Origin: Halomonas borealis
Lineage (GTDB): Bacteria > Pseudomonadota > Gammaproteobacteria > Pseudomonadales > Halomonadaceae
Assembly: GCF_004798905.1 (NCBI RefSeq)
Contig: NZ_SDMO01000003.1
Coordinates: 124,001-188,000, forward strand
Direction: 5' to 3'
Length of the DNA stretch: 64,000 nucleotides
Shown here: piece by piece, positions 49,728-58,974 of the stretch
Layout of the letters: each line of letters opens with the position of its first letter
How positions within the stretch are numbered: the stretch's first letter is position 1
The notes under the pieces: model-generated
The model's input: the letters and a program-made list of their open reading frames with translations, nothing else
Databases searched by the model: none
What the model was told of the DNA's origin: nothing
Program-made: the position numbers and the translations under genes

Positions 49728-51197
49728 ATGCTACGTATGGCCCAAGAAGCTCTTACGTTCGATGACGTATTACTCGTTCCCGGCTATTCCGAGGTTCTGC
49801 CCAAGGACGTCAGCCTCCGGACACGCCTGACTCGTGAGCTCTACCTCAACATTCCCCTCGCTTCCGCTGCCATGGATACCGTGACCGAAGCTCGCCTGGC
49901 CATCGCCATGGCACAGGAAGGCGGCATCGGCATCATCCACAAGAGCATCACCATCGCCCAACAGGCGGCCGAGGTGCGTAAGGTCAAGAAGCACGAGAGC
50001 GTGATCGTCAAGGACCCGGTCACCGTCGGGCCCAAGGCCAAGCTCGCCGATCTTCTGGCCATGGCCAAGGAACATGGCTTCTCGGGGTTCCCGGTAGTGG
50101 AAGGAGAGAGCTTGGTAGGTATCGTCACCGAACGTGACATGCGCTTCCAGCCCAACCACGGCGACAGCGTGGCCGACATCATGACGCCCCGCGAGAATCT
50201 GATCACCGTGCCTGAAGGCACCGATCTCTCCGTCATCAAGGGCAAGATGCAGGAGCACCGTGTCGAGAAGATGCTGGTGGTGGACGACGAGTTCCGCCTG
50301 CGCGGCCTGGTCACCTTCCAGGACATCGAAAAGGCGCGCACCTTCCCGTATGCCGCCAAGGATGAGGATGGTCGCCTGCTAGTCGGCGCCGCCGTCGGCA
50401 CCGGCCCCGAGACGCCGGACCGCGTCGCCGCGCTGGCCGAGGCCGGTGTCGATGCGGTGATCGTCGATACCGCTCATGGGCATTCCCGTGGTGTGATCGA
50501 GCGCGTGGCCTGGGTCAAGAAGCACTTCCCGAAGATTCAGGTGATCGGCGGCAACATCGCGACCGCCGAGGCGGCCAGGGCGCTGGCCGAGGCCGGTGCC
50601 GATGGCGTCAAGGTCGGCATCGGCCCCGGCTCCATCTGCACCACCCGCGTGGTGGCAGGCGTTGGCGTGCCGCAGATCACCGCCGTCTCCAACGTCGCCG
50701 AGGCGCTGGCACCCTACGATATTCCGCTGATCGCCGATGGCGGCGTGCGTTTCTCCGGCGACCTGGCCAAGGCCATGGCGGCCGGCGCCAGCGCGGTGAT
50801 GGTGGGCGGCCTGCTGGCCGGTACCGAGGAGGCGCCGGGCGAGGTCGAGCTCTACCAGGGCCGTACCTACAAGGCCTACCGTGGCATGGGGTCCATGGGG
50901 GCCATGTCTCAGACCCAGGGTTCCAGCGACCGCTACTTCCAGGACAAGGAAGCCGGCGTCGAGAAGCTGGTGCCGGAGGGCATCGAAGGCCGTGTGCCCT
51001 ACAAGGGCCTGATGGGCGCCATCGTCCACCAAATGATGGGCGGCCTGCGCGCCTCCATGGGTTACACCGGCTGCGCCAACATCGAAGAGATGCGCACCAA
51101 GCCGGAGTTCGTGAAGATCACCGGCGCCGGCTTCAACGAGTCCCATGTCCATGACGTACAGATCACCAAGGAAGCCCCGAACTACCGCGCGGGTTAA
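49728..51197 (+). CDS. guaB: IMP dehydrogenase GuaB
   Basis: The 489-residue enzyme oxidises IMP to XMP, the rate-limiting step to GMP. The barrel is interrupted by two CBS domains (about residues 95-205). [11 protein letters not shown] carries the catalytic Cys, and [10 protein letters not shown] the flap. [21 protein letters not shown] at the start fits the family, so ATG 49728 is chosen. The guaA gene follows after 97 bases and a hairpin. Confidence 0.98.
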   Translation: MLRMAQEALTFDDVLLVPGYSEVLPKDVSLRTRLTRELYLNIPLASAAMDTVTEARLAIAMAQEGGIGIIHKSITIAQQAAEVRKVKKHESVIVKDPVTVGPKAKLADLLAMAKEHGFSGFPVVEGESLVGIVTERDMRFQPNHGDSVADIMTPRENLITVPEGTDLSVIKGKMQEHRVEKMLVVDDEFRLRGLVTFQDIEKARTFPYAAKDEDGRLLVGAAVGTGPETPDRVAALAEAGVDAVIVDTAHGHSRGVIERVAWVKKHFPKIQVIGGNIATAEAARALAEAGADGVKVGIGPGSICTTRVVAGVGVPQITAVSNVAEALAPYDIPLIADGGVRFSGDLAKAMAAGASAVMVGGLLAGTEEAPGEVELYQGRTYKAYRGMGSMGAMSQTQGSSDRYFQDKEAGVEKLVPEGIEGRVPYKGLMGAIVHQMMGGLRASMGYTGCANIEEMRTKPEFVKITGAGFNESHVHDVQITKEAPNYRAG

Positions 51198-51220
51198 CCC
51201 AGCTTGACGCCGTAAGCCGG

Positions 51221-51254
51221 AAGCTGGAAGTGGGCCCTAGGCCGCTTCCAGCTT
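51221..51254 (+). terminator. Hairpin between guaB and guaA
   Basis: AAGCTGGAAG pairs with CTTCCAGCTT around a 14-base loop that can itself pair (GGCC/GGCC). The following TCGTGTTTTC is a poor U tract, so it may attenuate and not fully stop transcription into guaA. Confidence 0.55.
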
Positions 51255-51294
51255 TCGTGTTTTCGGCCCTTTTGCTTCTCAAAGGAAAGGCCAG

Positions 51295-52872
51295 ATGACC
51301 GACATCCACGCCCACAAGATCCTGATCCTCGACTTCGGCTCCCAGTACACTCAGCTGATCGCCCGCCGAGTGCGCGAGATCGGCGTCTACTCCGAGGTTC
51401 GCGCCTTCGATATCACCGAGGAGGAGATCCGCGAGTACGCCCCCAACGGCATCATTCTCGCCGGCGGCCCGGAGTCCGTCACCGAGCTGGACTCTCCCCG
51501 CGCGCCGCAGTGTGTGTTCGAGATGGGCCTGCCGGTGCTGGGTATCTGCTATGGCATGCAGACCATGGCCGAGCAGCTCGGTGGCGCCGTGGAAGGCTCC
51601 AACAAGCGTGAGTTCGGCTATGCCCAGATTCGCCTGGATGGCGAGACTGCACTGTTCAAGGATATTGCCGACCACATCGATGGCGAGACCGGCAAGCGCC
51701 TGCTCGACGTGTGGATGAGCCACGGCGACAAGGTGGCTCAGGTACCGGCCGAGTTCAGTGTGACCGCCTCGACCCCGAGCTGCCCGGTCGCCGCCATGGC
51801 CTGGGAAGAGAAGTGTTTCTTCGGCGTGCAGTTCCATCCCGAGGTGACCCATACTCTGCAGGGGCAGCGCATCCTCGAGCACTTCGTGCTGGATATCTGC
51901 GGCAGCGAACGCAACTGGACCCCGGCCAAGATCATCGAGGACCAGATCGCCCGCGTGCGCGAGCAGGTCGGCGATCGCCACGTGTTGCTCGGCCTCTCCG
52001 GTGGCGTCGACTCCTCGGTGGTGGCGGCGCTGCTGCACAAGGCCATCGGCGATCAACTGACCTGCGTGTTCGTCGACAATGGCCTGCTGCGCAAGAACGA
52101 AGGCGAACAGGTGATGGAGACCTTTTCGCGGCATATGGGTGTGCGGGTCATCCGCTCCGACGCCGAAGACCTGTTCCTCGGCAAGCTCGAGGGCGTCGAC
52201 GACCCCGAGGCCAAGCGCAAGATCATCGGCAACACCTTCATCGATGTCTTCGACGACCAGGCCGCCAAGATCGAGGGCGTCGATTTCCTCGCCCAAGGCA
52301 CCATCTACCCGGACGTGATCGAATCGGCCGCCGCCAAGACCGGCAAGGCGCATGTCATCAAGTCGCACCACAACGTGGGTGGCCTGCCCGAGACCATGAA
52401 ACTCAAGCTGGTCGAACCGTTGCGCGAGTTGTTCAAGGACGAGGTGCGCAAGCTGGGCGTCGAGCTCGGCCTGCCCTACGACATGGTCTACCGTCATCCC
52501 TTCCCGGGGCCGGGCCTGGGCGTGCGCATCCTCGGCGAGGTGAAGAAGGAATACGCCGACATCCTGCGCGAGGCCGATGCCATCTTCATCGAAGAGCTGC
52601 ACAATGCCGGCTGGTATCACAAGACCAGCCAGGCCTTCGCGGTGTTCCTGCCGGTGAAGTCGGTCGGCGTGGTCGGCGACGGTCGTCGCTACGAGTGGGT
52701 CATCGCCCTGCGCGCCGTCGAGACCATCGACTTCATGACCGCCCGCTGGGCCCACCTGCCCTACGAGCTGCTGGAGAAGGTCTCCAACCGCATCATCAAT
52801 GAGCTCTCCGGCGTCTCCCGCGTCACCTACGACGTGAGCAGCAAGCCGCCCGCGACGATTGAGTGGGAGTGA
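51295..52872 (+). CDS. guaA: GMP synthase (glutamine-hydrolysing) GuaA
   Basis: The 525-residue enzyme aminates XMP to GMP. The class I glutaminase domain has the nucleophile in [10 protein letters not shown] and the His-Glu pair in QFHPEVTHT. The ATP-PPase domain has [15 protein letters not shown], and the C-terminal dimerisation domain ends with [10 protein letters not shown], which is universal in the family. A ribosome site AAAGGAAA precedes it. Confidence 0.98.
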   Translation: MTDIHAHKILILDFGSQYTQLIARRVREIGVYSEVRAFDITEEEIREYAPNGIILAGGPESVTELDSPRAPQCVFEMGLPVLGICYGMQTMAEQLGGAVEGSNKREFGYAQIRLDGETALFKDIADHIDGETGKRLLDVWMSHGDKVAQVPAEFSVTASTPSCPVAAMAWEEKCFFGVQFHPEVTHTLQGQRILEHFVLDICGSERNWTPAKIIEDQIARVREQVGDRHVLLGLSGGVDSSVVAALLHKAIGDQLTCVFVDNGLLRKNEGEQVMETFSRHMGVRVIRSDAEDLFLGKLEGVDDPEAKRKIIGNTFIDVFDDQAAKIEGVDFLAQGTIYPDVIESAAAKTGKAHVIKSHHNVGGLPETMKLKLVEPLRELFKDEVRKLGVELGLPYDMVYRHPFPGPGLGVRILGEVKKEYADILREADAIFIEELHNAGWYHKTSQAFAVFLPVKSVGVVGDGRRYEWVIALRAVETIDFMTARWAHLPYELLEKVSNRIINELSGVSRVTYDVSSKPPATIEWE

Positions 52873-52950
52873 TCGCCTGACGATCTCTCCTCGCTGAGTT
52901 GACGCAGCGCCGGTTGCACCTCAATGACATGAGCTGAGCGCCGCGTGTGC

Positions 52951-52990
52951 AAAAAAGCCCTTCTGGCCATCGGACCGGAAGGGCTTTTTC
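52951..52990 (+). terminator. Intrinsic terminator after guaA
   Basis: AAAAAGCCCTTC pairs with GAAGGGCTTTTT around an inner CTGG/CCGG pairing. The symmetry of A and T runs lets it act on both strands, also for the pseudouridine synthase gene. Confidence 0.9.
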
Positions 52991-53135
52991 GTGTGAGTGG
53001 TAGCTACCGGTGGGATGCTCCCATAGTGCGGAAAATCCGGCGTCGTTTAGCTCAACATGCAATAGCCGAGATAAGCATGGTGGTCCGGCTCAAGACGCGC
53101 TGCGTAGAGCAAAAAAAGGAAGTGATGGCGCCGCG

Positions 53136-54038
53136 CTATTTAAGCTCCAGGCCGCCATCGTATTCAATGCACCTGGGCTCATGTGTCACGGGGTCAATGA
53201 ACTCGAAGCCCTTGGAGAGCAGCTGCAAGGGGCGCGTATAGTCATCCGGCGAGAGCGGCTGCAGTATCGGGTAGTAACGGTCATTCAGGATCGGCCAGCC
53301 GAGTGACTGCATGTGCAGGCGCAATTGGTGGCGGCGCCCGCTGACGGGATGCAATTCGAACAGCGCCTGCGTGTCGGTCTGCTGCACGCAGCGGATCACC
53401 GAGTGGCTGTTGGCATCGCCCTCGCTGACCCGCATGCGAAAGCGCTGCTCGCTTGGCTCGATGCGATTCTTTACGTCCCACTGCTGACCCACCAATGATG
53501 TATCGCCGTCTATCTCGGCGATGGCCTGATAGGTCTTGTGGATATGTCGTGACTTGAACAGCTGATGATACGGCGCGCGGGTCTCGGGATTGAGGGAGCA
53601 CAGCACCAGTCCTGCCGTGACTCTATCGAGGCGATGCACCGCCTGCAGCGCCTCGATGCCCGTGCTTTTGCGCAGGCGCTGCTGCAGACACTCGTTCACG
53701 TAGCGTCCGCCGGGCGTGACGGGCAGAAAGTGCGGTTTGTAGGCCACCAGAATGTGCTCATCTCGATAGACAGTCTTCTCTGCGAAGGGAATGCTAGGCT
53801 CGTTTGCCACTTCGCGGTAATAGAACACGCGAAGATGTGGCTTGAAGGGCGACGCCGGCGTAATCCAGGAGCCGTCATCGCGATGCACCTTGCCGGTGGC
53901 CATGCGCTCACGCCATGTCGCCTCACCGATGGCCGGAAATTTGAGCAGCAGATACTCCAGCACCGTCGACACACCGGGATTGACCTGAGGCAGGCTCAGC
54001 TTCGAAGGGCGTGCGGAAATAGACATGGAATGCATCAT
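53136..54038 (-). CDS. RluA family pseudouridine synthase
   Basis: The 300-residue protein shows the RluA catalytic motif HRLDRVTAGLVLCS with the conserved Asp, preceded by ILVAYKPHFLPVTPGGRY and followed by HPVSGRRHQLRLHM. It has no S4 domain. It isomerises uridine in rRNA or tRNA; the target is unknown. A sampled 60-base line is about 53 percent G+C, lower than its neighbours, and no clear ribosome site is seen at the ATG 54038 or the internal ATGs, so the exact start and recent acquisition are open questions. Confidence 0.85.
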   Translation of the reverse strand: MMHSMSISARPSKLSLPQVNPGVSTVLEYLLLKFPAIGEATWRERMATGKVHRDDGSWITPASPFKPHLRVFYYREVANEPSIPFAEKTVYRDEHILVAYKPHFLPVTPGGRYVNECLQQRLRKSTGIEALQAVHRLDRVTAGLVLCSLNPETRAPYHQLFKSRHIHKTYQAIAEIDGDTSLVGQQWDVKNRIEPSEQRFRMRVSEGDANSHSVIRCVQQTDTQALFELHPVSGRRHQLRLHMQSLGWPILNDRYYPILQPLSPDDYTRPLQLLSKGFEFIDPVTHEPRCIEYDGGLELK

Positions 54039-54100
54039 AGGTCGGGAAGGGGCTGGGTGAACAAGTGGTGAGAAAATCTCACCCGCTAGGCGGTCGCGCT

Positions 54101-54242
54101 AGGCAATGTCTGAAAAGTACTGCGCTCGTCCATACGGCGTTAAAAATCGGCTCAAGATGCTCATTTACACCCCGTAAACTTCGCTCTTTCGCCGATTTTT
54201 GCCTTGTCTGGCCTTCGCTCGTCGACTTTTCAGACACAGCCT
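54101..54242. repeat. MITE-like repeat, copy B (142 bases)
   Basis: Terminal inverted repeats are AGGCAATGTCTGAAAAGTAC and, at the other end, CTTTTCAGACACAGCCT. An inner pair AAAAATCGGC/GCCGATTTTT can fold the whole element. The core reads GCTCAAGATGCTCATTT then ACACCCCGTAAACTTCG, and matches copy C at 61011 over most of its length. It contains no gene. Confidence 0.8.
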
Positions 54243-54389
54243 AGTGTAACCGAGAGAAGAATCCATGTCGGGCTAGGCATGATAGGGCTGAGTGATGCAG
54301 CCAATCTTCTGGCAGTGGGGCTCGATCCGAACGCCCTGGCCACCCTATGATGCATCCCCCCGAACCCGCCCACCGGCGGGTTCTTTTTT
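54243..54389 (+). other. Orphan region ending in an intrinsic terminator
   Basis: This stretch lies between repeat copy B and the beta-lactamase gene. GAACCCGCC-CACC-GGCGGGTTC at 54362-54383 is followed by six T residues on the plus strand, yet no plus-strand gene precedes it. It may end an unrecognised small RNA, or be the relic of a lost gene. I see no tRNA fold or clear ORF. Confidence 0.5.
54362..54389 (+). terminator. Strong intrinsic terminator without upstream gene
   Basis: A 9-base stem with a 4-base loop and T6 tract. On the plus strand the nearest upstream gene is guaA, which already has its own terminator. Confidence 0.85.
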
Positions 54390-54457
54390 GCCTCACGTCT
54401 GCGCGTCCGGCTATTCTGCTCTATCCGATTCCGCTTATCTTGTTCAGGAGCCCTGAA

Positions 54458-55375
54458 GTGCCTCCCTCCATGCCGAACCTCTCACGCCGCCAGGTCCTCG
54501 GGACCATGACCGCCGCCGGTGCCATGCTCGCCGCGGGCCAGCCGGCGTTCGCCGCCACCTCGGCCTCGCCCACTTCCGCTGCCACCTCTGATCTCGAGCG
54601 GCCATTGGGGGAGCTGGAGCGTTCGGCCGACGATCGCGTTGGCGTGGCGCTGATGAACGTCGCCACCGGTGCGGTGGCGAGTCATCGCGGCCACGAACGT
54701 TTCCTGTTTAACAGTACCTGCAAGTTCTTCATCGCCGCGGCGGTGCTGGCCCGGGTGGACGAGGGCCGTGAGACGCTCGAGCGCCGGATCGTGATCGAGG
54801 AGGGCGATCTCGTCGGCTGGACGCCGGTGACGGAAAAGCGCTTGGGCGAGCCCGGCCTGACGGTCGCCGAGCTGTGCCAGGCGGCGGTGGCCTGGAGCGA
54901 CAACGCGGCGGCGAACGCGCTGATCGAGAGCGTCGGCGGGCCGGCGGCGGTTACCGCCTACCTGCGTTCCATCGGCGATGACACTACCCGGCTGGATCGC
55001 GTCGAGCCCGACCTGAACACCCACGACCGCGAGGGTGATGAGCGGGACACCACGACCCCACTGGCCATGATGGCGACGCTACGCACCCTGATGCTCGGCG
55101 ATGCCCTGGCGCCGTCCTCGCGGCACCAGCTCGCGGCGTGGATGATCGAGGGCAAGACCGGTGACGCTCGGCTGCGCGCCGGCATGCCGGCGTCGTGGCT
55201 GGTCGGTGAGAAGACCGGCACCAACGGCGAGGGCAATGCCAGCGATGTCGGTATCGCCTGGCCGGGCGATCGCGGTGCGGTAGTCGCCGTCGCCTATACC
55301 AAGATGCCCGGTGCGACCGGGGGGCAGCGCGACGAGACCATCGCCACCATCGGCCGGCTGGCCGCCCGCGTATAA
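54458..55375 (+). CDS. bla: Class A beta-lactamase
   Basis: The 305-residue enzyme carries all class A motifs: FNSTCKFF (Ser70-x-x-Lys73), WSDNAAAN (SDN loop), EPDLN of the omega loop with the deacylating Glu166, and GEKTGTNG (KTG). The signal has SRRQVLGTM, a twin-arginine type motif, followed by a hydrophobic stretch and AFA. A GTG at 54458 follows AGGAG; ATG 54470 is four codons later. The Cys inside the SxxK motif is unusual. No adjacent AmpR-like regulator is present. Confidence 0.92.
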   Translation: MPPSMPNLSRRQVLGTMTAAGAMLAAGQPAFAATSASPTSAATSDLERPLGELERSADDRVGVALMNVATGAVASHRGHERFLFNSTCKFFIAAAVLARVDEGRETLERRIVIEEGDLVGWTPVTEKRLGEPGLTVAELCQAAVAWSDNAAANALIESVGGPAAVTAYLRSIGDDTTRLDRVEPDLNTHDREGDERDTTTPLAMMATLRTLMLGDALAPSSRHQLAAWMIEGKTGDARLRAGMPASWLVGEKTGTNGEGNASDVGIAWPGDRGAVVAVAYTKMPGATGGQRDETIATIGRLAARV

Positions 55376-55473
55376 TGCCGCCCTGCGGCGTGGCATCGAG
55401 TTCGTGCCGCAGCCATGACAACCGCGACATGTCGTGAACCCTGAACGCCGCACCGGAAGAGGATGGGCGACCC

Positions 55474-56322
55474 ATGAGCACCACATCGTTCGAGGCGCTG
55501 GCCTGCCCGTTGGACGGCGAACCGCTGGCGCGCCGCGATAGCGTCTGGCGGTGCGAAGCCGGCCACAGCTTCGATATCGCCAAGCAGGGCTACGTGCACC
55601 TGCTGCCGGTGCAGCACAAGCGCTCCCGTGACCCCGGCGACAGCAAGGAAATGGTGGCGGCGCGGCGGCGCTTCCTCGAGGCCGGGCATTATCGGCCCAT
55701 CGCCGAGGCGGTGGGTCGTGCCGTGCTGGCCGAGGCATCCGCCGACGATGTACTGCATTGCCTCGACGCCGGCTGCGGCGAAGGCTATTACCTGCGTGCG
55801 CTGGCCGAAGCCGCGAGCGAGCGCGAGGCGCCGGCGCTTTCCCTGCTGGGCGTGGATATCTCCAAGTGGGCGATGCTGGCCGCCGCCAAGCAGCAGCAGG
55901 CCGCCACCTGGGCGGTGGGCACCAACGCCCATCTGCCGGTGCAGCCGGGCAGCCTCGACCGCGTGCTGTGTCTGTTCGGGTTTCCCGTCTATCCGGAGTT
56001 CGCCCGGGTGCTCAAGCCCGGCGGCGAGCTGCTGATGGTCGAGGCCGGGCCGGATCACCTGCGTGAGCTACGCGAGATCATCTACCCGAGCGTGAAGCCG
56101 GCGCGTGACGATGACGGTGGCGTGCCCGAGGGCTTCATACGGCATTCCGGCGAGACGCTGCGCTACGCCATCGAGCTCGATGGGAGCGAGCCGATCGGTG
56201 ACCTGCTGGCGATGACGCCGCACCTGCATCGCGCCAGCGCCGAAGGTCGGGCGCGGGGGGCGGCGCTGACATCACTGGCGCTCACCGTGGAGATACGGCT
56301 GACGCGCCTGCGTCGCGCCTGA
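55474..56322 (+). CDS. rlmA: 23S rRNA (guanine-N1)-methyltransferase RlmA
   Basis: The 282-residue protein has an N-terminal zinc site (ACPLDGEPLARRDSVWRCEAGHSFD, two Cys, Cys, His) and a SAM-dependent Rossmann domain with LDAGCGEGYYLRAL. It methylates G745 of 23S rRNA at N1. QGYVHLLPVQHKRSRDPGDSKEMVAARR is the family-specific bridge. Confidence 0.92.
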   Translation: MSTTSFEALACPLDGEPLARRDSVWRCEAGHSFDIAKQGYVHLLPVQHKRSRDPGDSKEMVAARRRFLEAGHYRPIAEAVGRAVLAEASADDVLHCLDAGCGEGYYLRALAEAASEREAPALSLLGVDISKWAMLAAAKQQQAATWAVGTNAHLPVQPGSLDRVLCLFGFPVYPEFARVLKPGGELLMVEAGPDHLRELREIIYPSVKPARDDDGGVPEGFIRHSGETLRYAIELDGSEPIGDLLAMTPHLHRASAEGRARGAALTSLALTVEIRLTRLRRA

Positions 56323-56533
56323 GGCGACAACGGTCCGCCGGCGCCGCATCAGCGGCCGGTCTCGTTGGCCAGGGAGTGTTTCCGGGGCATGGGTGAGAGT
56401 CGGGAGCGAGGGTCGAGGCGTACGCTTCGTGGATAAGGCCTCGTCGCGATCCTCGAACGATGGATGTTGATAGCGCGCTAACGTGCCCCCACGTGCTAGG
56501 GTGAGTCACACCATCTGCCATCGAGGAGGCCGC

Positions 56534-57403
56534 ATGAGCCAAGGCAATGACTACACCCCGCCGAAGGTCTGGACCTGGGAGAAGGCCAGCGGCGGTAGTT
56601 TCGCCAGCGTCAACCGGCCTATCGCCGGGCCGACCCACGAACAGCCGCTGCCGGTCGGCGAGCACCCCTTCCAACTGTATTCGCTGGCCACGCCCAATGG
56701 CGTGAAGGTCACGATGATGCTAGAGGAGCTGCTGGCGCTGGGGTATCAGGAGGCCGAATACGATGCCTGGCCGATCCGTATCGGCGATGGCGACCAGTTC
56801 GGCAGCGGCTTCGTGGAGGCCAATCCCAACTCCAAGATTCCGGCTCTGGTCGATCATGGTCCGGACGAGCCGATCCGGGTGTTCGAGTCCGGCTCGATCC
56901 TGCTTTATCTGGCCGAACGCTTCGATGCGTTCCTGCCGGACGACTTCGTCGGTCGTACCGAGGCCATGAACTGGTTGTTCTGGCAGATGGGCAGCGCGCC
57001 CTTCGTCGGCGGTGGCTTCGGGCATTTCTATGCCTATGCGCCGGAGAAGCTGGAGTATCCCATCGATCGCTACGCCATGGAGACCAAGCGCCAGCTGGAC
57101 GTGCTGAATCACCACCTGGCCGAGTCGACGTATCTGGCCGGTGACGACTACTCCATCGCCGACATGGCCGCCTGGCCCTGGTACGGGCAGCTGGTGCTGG
57201 GTCGCCTTTACGATGCCGCGGAGTTCCTGCAGGTACAGGAGTACGAGCATGTGATGCGCTGGGCCAAGGCGATCGACGCCCGCCCGGCGGTACAGCGCGG
57301 CCGCATGGTCAACCGCACCTTCGGCGAGCCGGCCATGCAGCTGCATGAGCGTCACGATGCCAGCGATTTCGAGCACAAGACGCAGGATGTTATAAGCTCC
57401 TAA
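56534..57403 (+). CDS. yghU: Glutathione S-transferase-like disulfide-bond oxidoreductase YghU
   Basis: The 289-residue protein belongs to the YghU/Ure2p-like GST group. The N-terminal extension (YTPPKVWTWEKASGGSFASVNRPIAGPTHEQ) is a hallmark, followed by the thioredoxin-fold part (NPNSKIPALVD, FESGSILLYLAE) and the helical GST domain. YghU reduces organic disulfides and peroxides with glutathione. The start at 56534 follows GAGGAGG. Confidence 0.92.
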   Translation: MSQGNDYTPPKVWTWEKASGGSFASVNRPIAGPTHEQPLPVGEHPFQLYSLATPNGVKVTMMLEELLALGYQEAEYDAWPIRIGDGDQFGSGFVEANPNSKIPALVDHGPDEPIRVFESGSILLYLAERFDAFLPDDFVGRTEAMNWLFWQMGSAPFVGGGFGHFYAYAPEKLEYPIDRYAMETKRQLDVLNHHLAESTYLAGDDYSIADMAAWPWYGQLVLGRLYDAAEFLQVQEYEHVMRWAKAIDARPAVQRGRMVNRTFGEPAMQLHERHDASDFEHKTQDVISS

Positions 57404-57424
57404 CCATCTGGTCTTTGCACATCG

Positions 57425-57453
57425 AGCGCCGTGGGCCTATGGTCCGCGGCGCT
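57425..57453 (+). terminator. Hairpin between yghU and the symporter gene
   Basis: AGCGCCG pairs with CGGCGCT around an inner GG/CC and a loop, 22 bases after the yghU stop. It has a short T content and may be a weak terminator or part of the symporter leader. Confidence 0.4.
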
Positions 57454-57475
57454 TATCTGTTTCCAAGAGGTCCAC

Positions 57476-58750
57476 ATGTCCACTCCCCTGATGCCCCTGT
57501 GGCGCGGCTATCGCGATGCCTCGCTGATCCTGCGGGTGACCCTTGCCTTGGTGCTGGGCGCCGTGGTCGGCTTGCTTGGCGGGCCGGCCGTCGGCGAGGC
57601 GCTGGCTCCGCTGGGCGAGCTTTTGATGCGGCTGTTGAAGTTCATCATCCTGCCCATCGTGTTGTTTACCCTGATGTCGGGCATCAATCAGGGGCGTGAC
57701 GGTAGCCTGGGCCGCATCGGTCGTAAGGTGTTTCTCTATTACCTGGCGACGTCGGCGCTGGCGATCGCCGTGGGCCTCGCGGTGGCGACCCTGCTTTCCC
57801 CAGGGGAGGGCATGTCGCTCGAGGGCGCCGCCTCGGTGTCGGTGCCCGATAACCCCGGCATCCTCTCGGTGCTGCTTGGCATCGTGCCGACCAACATCGT
57901 GGGGGCCTTCGCCGAGCAGAACCTTCTCGGCATCATCTTCACCGCCATGGTGTTCGGCCTGGCCATCGCCCGGTTGCGCCAGTCCGAGAGCCATGGCGAG
58001 CTGGGCGAGCGGCTGCATGGCCTGGTCGAGGCGCTCAATGCGGCGACCCTCAAGGTGATGAGCGGCATCCTGCACGTGGTGCCGCTCGGGGTGTTCGCCA
58101 TCGTCGCCGGCACGGTGGCCGAGCAGGGTCTCGAGACTCTGCTGTCGCTCGGCGACATGGTGGTGGTGCTCTATGTAGCGCTGGGCGTTCATCTGCTGGT
58201 CTATCTTGGCCTGCTCAAGGGCTTCGGGGTGCCGATACGCGCCTTCTTCCGCGAGGCGCGCACACCTATGGCCACGGCCTTCGCCACCCAGAGCAGCTCC
58301 GGTACCCTGCCGCTGACGCTCGACGCCGCCCGCCGCCTGGGGCTGCCGCGTGGTCTCTACGGCTTCAGCCTGCCGCTGGGGGCGACGCTGAACATGGACG
58401 GCGCGGCGATCCGCATCGCCATCTCGGCGGTGTTCGCCGCCAACGTGGCCGGCGCGTCGCTGGACTTCGCCAGCATGCTGCAGATCGTGGCGGTGGGGAC
58501 GCTGATCTCGGTGGGGACCGCCGGGGTGCCCGGCGCCGGTATCGTGATGATCGCCACGGTGTTTTCCCAGGTGGGGCTGCCCATCGAAGCGGTGGCGCTG
58601 CTGACCGCCATCGATGCCCTGGTCGGCATGGGCTGCACGGCGCTCAATGTCACCGGGGACCTGGTCGGTAGCGCGCTGATCGGCCGCAGCGAGGGCGAGC
58701 GCGTCGAGGAGCGCGTCGACACCGATGCGCAGCCGGTTGCAGAAGACTGA
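57476..58750 (+). CDS. Dicarboxylate/amino acid:cation symporter (DAACS family)
   Basis: The 424-residue carrier has the DAACS/GltP fold: LMRLLKFIILPIVLFTLMSG, the serine-rich hairpin TQSSSGTLPLTL, and LPLGATLNMDGAAI with the NMDG motif in TM7, then VGTAGVPGAGIVMI in the HP2 region. It imports C4-dicarboxylates or acidic amino acids with Na+ or H+. The start at 57476 follows AAGAGG. Confidence 0.9.
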   Translation: MSTPLMPLWRGYRDASLILRVTLALVLGAVVGLLGGPAVGEALAPLGELLMRLLKFIILPIVLFTLMSGINQGRDGSLGRIGRKVFLYYLATSALAIAVGLAVATLLSPGEGMSLEGAASVSVPDNPGILSVLLGIVPTNIVGAFAEQNLLGIIFTAMVFGLAIARLRQSESHGELGERLHGLVEALNAATLKVMSGILHVVPLGVFAIVAGTVAEQGLETLLSLGDMVVVLYVALGVHLLVYLGLLKGFGVPIRAFFREARTPMATAFATQSSSGTLPLTLDAARRLGLPRGLYGFSLPLGATLNMDGAAIRIAISAVFAANVAGASLDFASMLQIVAVGTLISVGTAGVPGAGIVMIATVFSQVGLPIEAVALLTAIDALVGMGCTALNVTGDLVGSALIGRSEGERVEERVDTDAQPVAED

Positions 58751-58824
58751 CCCGGGGCATGAGCGGGTCGATCGGCCTGGGTGGCGTGGTGCGCGTCGCC
58801 CGGGCATTGGCCAGCGATGATGCC

Positions 58825-58893
58825 TGAAGGAATGGCAGAGCAAACGTCCTGAATTATTTGCCAAACGGGTGGTTAATCACACGGGGCCCGGCA
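58825..58893 (+). mobile_element. Remnant of an IS481-type right end (69 bases)
   Basis: The sequence matches, without gaps, the last 69 bases of the IS at 59900-61001 (60933-61001), with 7 differences. It covers the C-terminal codons of the transposase and the right terminal repeat (ends GGGGCCCGGCA). Nothing else of that element is left here. Confidence 0.85.
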
Positions 58894-58974
58894 GGTCAAT
58901 GTTATGGTCGATGGGGATATGATTCCATTGTATTAATCATATAGTAAAGAGTTATTGTCAGAAGGTAATGAATA

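Noticed and set aside
57437..58864. A 475-codon open frame opposite the dicarboxylate symporter gene
   Set aside because: Antisense shadow; the symporter motifs on the plus strand are unambiguous.
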